From Pomacea canaliculata (Eukaryota; Mollusca; Gastropoda; Architaenioglossa; Ampullariidae): 64,000 nt of DNA. Below the pieces are notes generated by a model. The model saw nothing but the letters and a program-made list of their open reading frames with translations, did no database searches and was not told the origin of the DNA. The position numbers and the translations under genes are program-made. Shown one piece after another: positions 11,484-23,700 of this stretch; the stretch's first letter is position 1, and each line of letters opens with the position of its first letter. The stretch is taken from the NCBI RefSeq assembly GCF_003073045.1, contig NC_037590.1, positions 20,548,449-20,612,448 on the forward strand, read 5' to 3'.

Positions 11484-14400
11484 CAGCTGCAAAACGTAGT
11501 ATCACTTACCTCCCTTGACTGCTACGTCACCGAGCATCGTCTAAAATTGTTCGTCAAAACTTCACTGGGGTGTCTCAAAGAAGCACATTCATTAATTCCT
11601 GTTAAATAAGCTTTTTAAACTTTTTAAATATGTGGTGTTTAGTTAATTAGTAAAAATTATTAATGTCGACGGATAGGATGGCGTTGCACTGCATTCTGAG
11701 TGACGTAAATCGGAATGGAATTTTTACCCGAACAATGTGTGTATAATAAGGCTCATTAGGGTGTGATCCACTATCTTCTCGAAAAGCAGGTTGACGTAAG
11801 TGGTTGCTTCATTGTTTCCTGCAGGAAGAAGGAAAGCCATTTATTGATTGATTTAACACGATACCTTTTTTTTGATTGAGTATTGATCATTTCTAGGGTC
11901 AACACTTAGCTCTTGGTGATCTTAAGTGGCAAAGGTCACGTGATTAGACATGGTTTTGATGTGCTCTTGCTGGGAAGAGGCCTGGCAAAATTGAGAGACT
12001 TTTCAAAGTCTCACCTTTCATGCACTTGGAATTTCAGCTTTCAACAGATAATTTGTCGGAAGTGCTCTATAGTGCAATGTAACTGAATTGCTTAATGTCA
12101 TACACCAGGTCACCAAGTATACGGCAGATATTGTGAATGGATGCACATAAACTTTATGTGGAGCTAACCAATATTGGTTTACTTCTGCTAAGTGCTAGCT
12201 CATTACTGCTGTTGCTTTTTTTTTTTTTTTTTTTTACTTTTTTGCCAATATTTAGGCAATGTATATTGCTTACATTTATTAGTTTCAGAAAATATTGAAG
12301 GGGAGTTTTTTTAAGTATTGATTGTTACATATACACATACAGACCAACTTACTTATGTATTATCTCTTTAAAACCATTAATGTGATTAATGGTAATGCAG
12401 AACATTGAACTACTTTAAAAGGAATAGTTATATTGTGAACGTTATATTCTTATTATACAATGATTTGTTGATTGAACTATTTTGATAATATTCTATGAAT
12501 ATCTGTTTAAATAAACGTTTTTAAACTCACGACCTTTGCTCAGTAGAGAAAGGACTGAATGCAGTTCGAATGTGAGATTAATCTCTCGTGTTCTCGCTCT
12601 ACAATTATCTTTTACTTTCTTAATGTTTATTAAAGTACAGAAGCAAAGAGGAAAAAATAATATCTTTCATAACCATCTACATTCCTTAAATCGTATTCAT
12701 GGACGTTGGCAATTTACTCATGGGCGAAATTGTCCTGACATAAATAGGAATGTAGCCGTTACGCTACTCGACAGGAAGATTATCTACCGATTCATGGTCC
12801 ATTGAGAAGGTGAAGATATTTAAATGATCGTCACAGAGAGAATTCATGAAAATGGGTGTCGTTACACAAACTTTTTGGGGTCAGATAATAAGGCTTAAAA
12901 CATAACTAAAACGAGAAACATAAAACCATTATATCTAATTTATTTGTTAGGTGCAGAAAAAAATCAGTACTGTCTTCAGCTAAGCTAAATCAAGCCCGAT
13001 CTCAAACACATTTACCGTATGTTGGCAACGTAAATGGATATTTTTTGTGTGCATATGAAGTTTATTGTCACTTTGAGTAGAAAACAAAACAATTTTCCCT
13101 AATTTTTTTCTCACGCACGTGTGCATCGCTGAATACAGCTGCGCTCTATGTAACCTTTCAGATCAGCTTTGTAAAAATAAAATAAATTAATGTTAGGTTC
13201 CTTTTATTTTTTTTTCAAGCATTACTGAATTGACAAGTGTGCATGTGTGTATATTTGTGTGTACCGTGTGATCAATGTGTATGTATTGAGCATTATAGCT
13301 TAGATAAAGGATATTGTAGAATCGCCCGCAGCTACATTTTTTATAACTTTTCTTTCTTCTTTTTTTATAAATACATAATAATGATGGGACGTGTGCATTT
13401 ACTTTAGCACGCCACACATTTATGTTGACAGTCGGTAGCTGCATGGGTGGCTCTCTAGATAATGCAAATCTGGCTTTTTGTTTGCTCCCTACTCTATTTC
13501 CATTGACGTCCCAGGGTCACGTGACGCAGAATGCGACTTCGTCGAAAAGTTTCCAAAAAAAAAGTGTACAATTTCGCAGCATAAAAACAATATCATCATT
13601 GAGCGTTAAGATTTTATACTATTAATTACAATGAACACTTGTAAACTCTGAAATGATATCACTGTTTGCGAAATCCTAAACAGTTTGAGTCCGAATTTAC
13701 AGCCTTAAATTTTTAACAAGAGGCGTAACTCTGTATCGGGCCTTTAACGTCATAGGAGAAGAGTTACGTTTCTTGTTCCAGTGCCTGGTATGCCGATTTA
13801 AGAACTACATACTACAGATTTTTAACCTCTAACATGGATACTCCTGCAAAAAGACAACGTTGTTATTGTAGCAACAATATTATATTGAGAGATATATTGG
13901 TTCAGATGGGTTGTATGTAGAAGGTTGTATTTATTCACCGCGATGGATTTTATTGTTTAACCCTGCGCGTAGAGATAGGCCGGCTGCCTCTCAATACTGA
14001 TTCACTTCCGCTCAATGTACTGCTGGCTAATGGGATGAGAGAAATCTTGAGCATCATGCAGGACGTTCCTAAATGTCGTACTCACAATTTGTCGTCATTC
14101 TTGCAATAGGTATGACGCTCCGATTGTTTTGACGTTCTTCCGGCTTCTTTGATCAGTTAGTCGTCTAGTCGTCTGCAACACAGAAGTAGAAAAGCTAGGG
14201 GCAGTAGTCAGTGCTTATCCTTCGTCGTTAGTATTGACTATCAAAATCTTGCTCTCCTGTAGACAAACAAAGAAGAATAGGATGAATAAGATTCTCTTAT
14301 TATCGTCGCAACCAGCAAGTGTGCAAGCAAATAGATCATAGCCTGGACGTAAGAAACTAGAAGAATACTTGCGAGCTTATTGCCAGTTTCTCCCTCAAAA

Positions 14401-14529
14401 AAAGCCATTCGTGTCAACAGAAAACCCTCTTTCCATTCAGAAGCAATGTGCCAGCTGTGTTTTTCTCTGCTCGTCGCCTCGTGATAGAAGTTGTTCTCCA
14501 GTGTTTGGATAGATCGTCTCGTAAACAAG
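11484..14529. other. Intergenic region between the two EF-hand/WD40 paralogues
   Basis: No convincing coding exon is visible. The first kilobase is probably 3' UTR and flank of copy 1. A block around 12180-12210 (AGTGCTAGCTCATTACTGCT) resembles a block at about 28937-28957 downstream of copy 2, so the duplicated unit extends past the stop codon. An AATAAA at 12510-12515 is a possible polyadenylation signal. Poly-T runs (12217-12236, 13207-13217) and short ATA runs are present. Nearer 14530 the sequence becomes the leader of copy 2. Confidence 0.5.
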
Positions 14530-14729
14530 ACTGACTTTATCTCGGATGCTCACAGTCACTGAAGCCGAGAATACATCTCTGGATACTTTCTGCTTTTTAA
14601 GAAGGTTCAGGTTCAGGCTCAGCCACGCTCAGCATCTGAATACCCCACCCCTCCGTCTCACTGAGCCACTGGAGCTGACATTGGAAAATTGTGCCAAGTA
14701 CTACTAACTGTATCTCTGAACCGTCCACC

Positions 14730-17700
14730 ATGCATCCAGAAGACCCTAAACCACCCACTAGTCCTTCGTTTCCCCTGACCAAGCTTAAAAGTTTCATTGA
14801 CCTCGACTTCGACACTCTGAAGGAGACCCACGAGTTTTTCATGGAGCCTTGGGGAGGAAAGGACAAAGGTCTGACCAAGAGCCAGTTCTGCGAAGTGATA
14901 AAGAAGACCATTGGTAGACAGTTTACGAACAATGAAATAGAGTCCTTGTTTGAGAAGACAAATGCCAACTGCACACAAAGGATCTGCTGGAAAGACTTTA
15001 TTGGCTGCATAACTATGGTGCTGCAGTACCACAACTACTTGGAAGAAACTGCCCTCAAGATGCCGATCTTTCGGCCTGAAGTAAAGTTTATTTCTGACAT
15101 GTAAGTACTTAGGTCTATGACAAAATTTCATTCCGTCAGTATATATTTAGGTCAGAGAAGAAGTTGATGTGCATTTGTGCAGGAGACAAAGTTTATTTAT
15201 ACACTGTGTATAAATAGGCATGAGATGAAATTCCTTTCTGGTCAGCACCTAGTCCGAAATAAAGTTTGTTTAAAGTCAGTAGGTATTGAACGCGCTAAAA
15301 TGTTATGCGACACTTCGTGCGCAATGACCGACGACGATATGACGATGACCGAGAGTGTCCTCCGTCCAGTGGTAATACTTACTAGATCTGCTACCATTTG
15401 TGCAGGCCTTTGCCTTGGAAAAATATGTTCTGTGATATCAGGTCCTTCACCACATTGGCCTCATGGGTTTTACTGCCAAAGAGTTCAGTTTTCTTGGATA
15501 AATGAAAGATACTGGAGCAGATAACCTGTTTGTCCTTTCCACACCATGGTAGCACTTCGTTTCCTCTGAAGAGCTGTTCAGTCGGCTGCTGAAAGGTTGA
15601 GATGAACATGTTGCCTTTTTTGTCTGATTGCTATCACTACTTATAAAAAAAGTAAAGGTAACATGTCTTACACCTTTGGCCGTACCACGTCATTACCACT
15701 TCTAAAGAACGGTATTTAAAGGGAGGATCTCCCTCCAAATTTTATCTTCTTTGATTAATCGGGAAGACTCTTCTGAAAAAGTTCTAGGTGGGCAAAGAGA
15801 GTTTTCCAGTCAAAAATCCAAGAGTGTCTTGAAACGATTTCAAAGGCGATCTTCTGCTCTACAGCCGAAAGTACAAACCTCTGTGCTACGGATTTTCTTT
15901 CCGTTGAACGTACACGTACATTCTTAAAAATTATTATTTTTTGCATGTAAAATGAACCTGTCTTCTGAAAGCAGCTCCCGTTGACAAGAGTTTATCTGAG
16001 CAATGCTCCTTCTGCACGTCTACAGACACAGGAAATCCCATAGTAGCCATCTGCTTCGTTCCTACCTTGCGGTTACAGTCCTTGGCAATCGACTACAGCA
16101 GGGGCGGTACTACATGCTGGGAAGGGAAGGTCTTATTTCGATGTGGACATTAAACATGAAACTGTCAGGCTATCGCTGGATCGGATCGGATGGTCGAAGC
16201 AGCTTACCCAAATACTACATCGACATGACAGTCTTGTATCCTTCGACTCTGATTGCTGTGATCTCTACAGAGCGCTGCATAGCTATCTGGGAAATGCACT
16301 CTGACGGTAGGCGCACTGAACATTTCAAGATGCTGCAGCTGTCATCATTGCATACAAATCATACATGGCTAAATTGTGCTTGTGTTGAGTTTGGGTTTTT
16401 TTTTTTTTTTCAAAACAGTTTGTTCTAGTCTGCCTCTTCACCCTCTCCCGCCCATTTTGAAACATTAATAGTCACCGCATGATAAAAGAAGAAAGAAGAA
16501 ATGCAGTAACTATCCGCTTTCTGCGGACACAAATGATATATAATGATAATAAGGGTAGGAATACGGTAAAGCTGTAGTTCTTGACCAACTGTCTTAGCAG
16601 TTATGCAAAATCTGAGTTATGTCTACACACCGTGTCCTGGTAAACACAAACAGATGGACAACAGACAGAGATACCTTATTTGTTTATTGTAATGAGGTTG
16701 AGGAATTCATGCTTTTTTTTTCTCGAGGCATATCACTTAAATACACCATTACCGCGTTGTCTAACTGTCCAACATGCCTGGACTACTGGGGTGACCTAAC
16801 TTCACGCACACGCAACCTGCTGTTCTGGGGCGACACTGCTGGGGACGTGCACTGCCTGGAGTTCAACGTCAACCACAAGGAGGGACTGTTTATTAGGAGT
16901 GAGACGAAAGAAAACATGGTCAGAGTTCACTACACCGACCTCCTCCGTGGCAAGTTAGTGATGCGTCAAGTGAAAATTTACTCGTTGTTTGGTCGTTGTG
17001 CGTGAGAATGGGACTTAAGGGCTAACCCCACAGAAAATGGCGTCAAATTATCTTCCAAGCTAACAGAACGTAACGCTTTCCTTTTGTTACAAAAAAATGT
17101 GCGTGTCGCGAGATTCTTGTTGTTTGTTTGTCTGTTTGATGTGGTTTGATTTGCTTTCACATATTTGTTGGGGCGTAGAGTTTAAATGGATTGCCTTACC
17201 TTCTCTCCATTTAATGCTGCAGCTTCGAGCAAACGTTTTTTGCGACTTACTAACACATAACTTTTTGACCTCTTTCCAGATTGGAAATAGGACATTAAAA
17301 ATATTGTATCTCGCCACTCGAAAATTGTTTCGTCATATTTCCGATAACTAGTATTTTCGAATGAACTAAATAAACCTTCTAAGATTATTTTTCGAATAGC
17401 GCTAACCCAGTCCATAGAGATGTTTGAACACTTAGACAACGACATCAAAGGACGATTAATATCTCTGATCGCAGCGTCTTTTGTAAGATCCAAGTTGACC
17501 TATTACCCCACTTCGCCGTGAGCCGCACTCACCATCAGTTCAGGCTCACCTCAATTATAAAATGGTCAAGCTATAGTTGCCTTCCTGATACCTGTCGGAG
17601 ATGCGGACCCAAAAACCTTCTGTCCATTCGACCCTCGTGTATGAGTTCTGCATTAAAAGAGAGAAAAATGTGGGTGTGGTTCTATTTCTTTCTCTGGTCT

Positions 17701-20700
17701 CAGTGTCTCTCGCTCTTTGCATTGACTATTTTGAAGATCTTACCTTCAATGCCTGGCGATTTCTTTTCTATCACAGTATTGACCCTTGGACAGTTTCTTC
17801 CAGTTTGCACGCAAACCCTTTCAAATATCCCTATAACGAGTCCATTTTACAAGAAGCAGTACGAATTAGTTTTCAGTCTAGTATTGAACTATCATAACAC
17901 ATGAGTGAGAAAAAGTAAAAAGGGTCAGTTTTAAAACGGTCCATGACTCGAATTTCTACAACTAGCACTTTCAGATAAATAACTTGTATTATTTAAAATA
18001 TCCTTTGATCATGAGTATCAGAAGACAAGTGCCCTAGCACTGCTATTGACAAGAAAGTTTAATTACTGATGCTAACATTAAATATGTACAACATCCTTTC
18101 CTGTCCGAGAGGTTAGAACAGTGCATTCTGAGCCGAAGTCATGCACACTGACTGATTCAATACCCATTTGACGTAACGTACTTCGCACAGTTGGTCCACC
18201 TGTAGAATGGGTACCTGACTCCATATAGGGTAGCAGTTGGTAAGACAACTAGGGAGACGAGACAGGCACCGCTCTCACTAAAGGTCAAGTCCTTAGAAAA
18301 ATTAGTGTCTAACATCTCCTTTACCATCTACTGAGGGCACGGCACTTTTACCTTTACTCGATGGAAAATGCTTTACTTTTACCCGATAATCCGGTCTGAC
18401 GGGCTTCAAAGACCGTTTCAAAAATCTCGAACAATGATCTTTGTTATTCTTTCCTTTTAATTTGAATGAAAGTATCTTTAAGCACATTAAGACCTTCCCC
18501 ACATCAAAAACAACCTTAACCCTTGTGACAGTGCATAGTGGTGCTTAAAAAAAGCAATAAACAAACAAGACAAAAAACAAACAAACACGCAACAACTTTT
18601 CGTGACGACTGTTTCACACGGTCACAGGATTTCTGGCGTCAGACTGATCAAGATGGCTGCTATTCACAAAGGTGGGTGATAAAAATAAGATACCTGCCGA
18701 AGTGGGATGCCTTTATCTCGTGTAGCCAGACCAACATCAATTCCCTCTTCTACGGCGACTTTCACGGCAAGCGTGAGTACTACTCATGCCGCACTAGCGT
18801 GCTGTGCTTCGAGTACAGCGTTCAGCTCAACATCGTCGTCACAGGATGTTTGAACGCTACGGTGTTTGTGTGGAACTTCTTCGTGAAGCAGACCCCCATT
18901 TTTAGATTAAGGTATGAGCTTAATTAACCCAAACCTCTCTCCTCGATATTTCTTAAAAACAATTTTCCTGTGACTCATTCTTTACAATTATTCTTGACAT
19001 ATTCTATTGACATATATAATCCCATGTTCTATTTGCCTGACTTGTCTGATTCTGGATGATTTTTTGACTGATTTTTTTTATATTATTATTTCGTTGTTGT
19101 TTAACATCGATCTTTTCACATAATTTTATATTTTTACTTTATTTTACATATTAATGTAAGAACACTAAGTGTGACACTGGGCTATACAAGCTCTTGAATT
19201 ACTATGAAGCAGAGGGTGTTCGCTCACACGTTTACAGTTTAATAATATCCCTTTGGAGGCACATCTATCCAGATGAAAAACGAGTCTTTGTATTTCAGAA
19301 CACTGCAGGGAAGACTGGAAAAAAAAAACAGTAGAAATTTGTGCAATGTAAGACTTTTCATCAAATATGCGATTAATATAATAATTTATTAAAATCTACC
19401 CTTATTAAATTTTTCTCTCATGTGATTAGGGGTCACCATAGCCCTGTCATTGCCGTGGCGATCCGAGAGGCTACTCGGCATGTCATCAGCGTGGACACAG
19501 GACACGCCGTGAACGTCTACAATCTGTTAAACCAGCAGTGCATCCAACGGTTTGGCAGGTTGTCGATGACCGCGCTGGGCGGTCTGCCCACAACCAGCCA
19601 CTACTACAACCCAGCACGTAACGAGCTGACAATGGCCAGCACCACTATTGCCTGGGCTCTCCCTGTTCCTGTCTTTGACGTGCGCTCTGACTATTCCGAG
19701 ATATGCTCGCATGATTATCCTCTCGTTGGCGTTATCTACAGCTCCGAGTTTTGCAAGGTGATGCACCAGGCTTTAGCTAGTCAGCATCGGATCTGGCTGT
19801 CCCAAACTAAGTATGGACAGGGGACATATCTTTCTTATTCACAAAAAACAGATACTTCATTTTTAGCTACAAAGTCTTTATAGAATTTTATCAATTTGCA
19901 GATTTCTGTTCATAAGATTGTCAACTCCCTCAAATGTTCTTTATGCTTTGCAGATGAAAAGACAAATTGTTGTTAAGGCCGTGTCAGCTAGTGTATTCTG
20001 GAAAGATCTACACAAACACTTTCCCATTATATGCACATCCTTGAAAAGTTGTAATTTCGCTGAATTTAGTTGAACTTCCTAACCTGTTTTTAATTCCTTT
20101 TGGGGGTAGGGAAAGAAAGACTGGTTGAGAAAGGGATCTAAAAAATAAAAATATTTTCTTGACAACAGGTCATCAGCGCTTGCCGAGGTGGCTTTATCAC
20201 CGTGTGGGACGTCTACACGGGGACTTCGATTTTGCAGTTTCGTCACTACAGCCGCCGCACTCCGCTAAAGGAGGTAGAGTACGAATCGGACTGTAACAAG
20301 TTAGAACTCACTGCCATAGTCATGGATCAGACAGGGAGACGTATAGTGACGGGGGCTACCGACGGAACGATTAACTTGTGGAACTTCTCCGGCGGCATCC
20401 TCATCAAGAACTACTCCCTGCCCGAAGCGGTCGTCGTCTCCGCCATTGTCAACATCAAGGTAAAACGTCCACAGGCGCAAAAGTAATGCGAAAGGAGATA
20501 GGTAGTAACATCACCTACTTCAGAAGTACGTGTCTCGTCAGGGGCATCAAGACGAGGTCACTTGGAGACAAGGCCTTAGTGTTAATTGTATCAAAATTTT
20601 GGAAATTCTAGAAAAAATGGAAATATAGTGCATAAGGAGACTAATTATTGCTGGGATGGTTACTGTCTTTTTCTCTTCTTTTCTCTTCACCTCACTCTCT

Positions 20701-23700
20701 CCCCACCCTATTTTTCTCTTTCACTCTCTTTTGAAGTGTATGTATATGATGTTCACAATGATGGTGAGATTATGACGACAATAACGTTACCTATACTAAC
20801 ATTCTGCGCAAAAAAAATATATATATCTAAAGCAGTCCTCTATCAGATCTTGATTTCTTTTCTAGGAATTACTTTTTATAACTGGCTGGGATAAGAGAAT
20901 TTACATCATCAATCTGGAATCTAAAAGAGTCGAAGACTCTATTGAGTTTTTACGGCCCATGCATACGGAGGACATTTTGTGCATGACCCTTGTGGAGCCA
21001 GGCCTACTGGCCACCGCCTCCTACGACGGTGACGTCATTGTCATCAAGCGCGACACGGGGAATGTGATCTTCAAGCTCAACGCCTGCCTCAGTCGATACC
21101 CAATAAATAGCCACGATCTAGGTGAAGACGCTACTCAATATCCACCAGAGATAAGCTATTTTTAAAAAAATAAAACCCGAAAAAATAGTGTTAAAGCGAG
21201 GTAGCTAGCAAAGTGTTTGAAGCTGATGATGCCAATAAACTTTTGCTGAGCTGCATACCCTTGATATAGAAATTTTATTGTGTAAATTCTTTTCTTTTAT
21301 CGGCTCGTTTCTCTTTATCTCACTCCATTTACGCCAGTTTTTTTTTAAATCGAGATTACCAGATGCTTATGTCAAACACACATACACTCCTTACCGCTCA
21401 CACTCACATGCGCATACACATTGTGTGTGTGTGTGTGTGCGTATACTTCTTGACAAAAGATGTATGTCAGCAGCTAAGAAAAAAGGACTAAAGAAAAGAA
21501 AAGAGGAGGACGACGACGACGAGGGACGAGTCATGTGCTGACGTCTTCGACGTGCTGACAGGCCGCTACGTCACACGGGAGGAGAGCGACGCCCAGACTG
21601 AGACTTTCGAGAACTCTGTGGACGCCATGCTGTTCCTCCCACACGCGGCAGCCCAACGATGAGAGGACTGCCACCCTCATCACTGCGGGCAATGAAGGGT
21701 GGATTCGGCTGGTCACTCCACAACAAGGTAAACTAATAAATAAATAAATTTGTACCGCTGAGTTTGTCGTATGGATGCAAGCCAAGCTAAACCAACTTTT
21801 AACAATGCAAGAAACGTAAACGTGCGCAAACAGATGACTCCATGACAAACCCTGTAAACAGATGCCACATTGAGAGAAAGAACAGCGTGCCCGAGACGAG
21901 AACTGAACCCAGGACAGCCAACCATCACTGTATCAGTGACAGACGTTAACTGTTACGCCACCCTACCGCCCAAACATTAAAGAAATTCATAGATGAAGAA
22001 ATTAAAGGGCTACACAAGAACGTTTTTCTTTATAATCGGGTTAAATTTATTTTTAAATAATAATCCCCCAAATAGGAGTACATAATTATGCTTAATTTTC
22101 AAGATATTAACTTTCAAACATCGGACATTCTCACCTACCACTAGGAAAGCAGAGGAAAATTACTTTCCGACGCTGAGAGCTCAGGTGCGCACAAGTAGTA
22201 TTTGTAAGAGTGAGTGTGGCTCAGTTCAGCAAATCTGTCTTCAAGTCAAGAAAAAACATCGCTCAGGTTGTCGTGTTCAAAAAGCGATTTTTGCCTAGAA
22301 AATGAAACGGCTGATTTTGGTATACAGCCCTACAGATTTGAACTTTATGTAGAAACTTTGACTGAAGATTTAAAAAAAAAAACAACCTAATAGGTACAAA
22401 CCAAATTCACTCTAAGAACTTGTAAGTAAAATCTTTTCCGGAACAAAACTGAATGGGTGACAATCAGGGTCATTGTTGTATTCTTGTTGATTCTCTGTTA
22501 CTAAAGGGGCGCATTTGAACTAAGTTTTCCCATGTATGTTATTATGAATAAAATATAAACACATTTCATGTATGCGTTTGTCTAATATAAGCTCCTGTAC
22601 ATTTTTTTATTCGATAGTTTATTTCCAGCACTGCATTTCTATTTTATTTATTTTTAGTAACAATTGACTGATTATAATGATTTTTATCATTAAAAATACG
22701 ATCATGTAACGATACACAAATTTGATACATTTGTATCGATGTAAAAAAATAAATATATTTGTTCTTCATTTAGCTGCATGCAAAATTTACTGTATACTTT
22801 CTGTTGCTCGTTTTTGTGTCGCAGGGTGGTCTGCTAGGCCAGTTCGCCGCCACGGAGCAAGTAGGAGAAATGGTGTTGGCCATGACAACCGACCCACAAA
22901 ACGAGTTGCTCATCACCGGCGACACACGAGGCTACGTTAGGGTGTGGGACCTGCTCCTCTACTGTAACAGAGAGGCCGAGTCTATTTCCGAGACGGAGCT
23001 CGAAGCAAGAGACGATGCCTTTCATAAGAAATTCCTCTTCCTTAGGTCTTCATTCTTGAAAGACAAGGTGTGCTACAGTTTTTGATCAGGTGTAGAAAGA
23101 TAACACATCCTAGAGAGAGATGTCCTAGGTCCACCCCATAACCTACGGACGCTGGGAGAGGGAGGTGTTGAAGACGGGCCTTTTATCGGAGCAAGTTATT
23201 TTTGTTAGGACGCTGACGTCTTTTCCTCCTAGCTGCCTCATCCTCCCTAAACCTCTGTAGAATTAGGTACCCATTCCCTACGTACAATGTAATTTAAGCT
23301 ATTTACTCCCATGAAAAAGTAGCTTCTTCTCATTCACGAATCAACACATACTGATTCAAGTAAGAAACATTTTCTAATGTCTTCTCCTTTGGATATATTT
23401 TGAAACACCTTATTTGTTCTTTGGATCTTCTCGTCAAGTCTTCACAGATTTAATGAAGGATAAGGACAAGCTCATTATGAATTTTTCTTTGGTTAGATAG
23501 CAGAAGGTAAGTATAATCGGCACATAAGCGGCCGCCTCCAATGGCGTCTAAGCCGGAGTTGACACTGAAGATTCCACGGCTGTTGAATGTGTTCAGAGCC
23601 CACGCCTTCCCCATCACCTGTATTACATACGTGGCCGACCGTGAGCTGATCATCACTGGAGACCAAGGAAAAGCGGTGGGTGAGGAATATCTGCCTGCTC

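Noticed and set aside
14597-15131. Minus-strand ORFs of 145 and 157 codons opposite exon 1 of copy 2
   Set aside because: They are shadows of the conserved plus-strand exon, which matches copy 1 in protein, phase and length; the minus frames have no recognisable motif.
17350-17900. Overlapping ORFs in intron 3 of copy 2 with a possible C-x2-C near CRRCGPK, considered as the C-terminal end of an L1-like element
   Set aside because: No ordered set of L1 blocks could be read in the surrounding frames, so the support is too weak.
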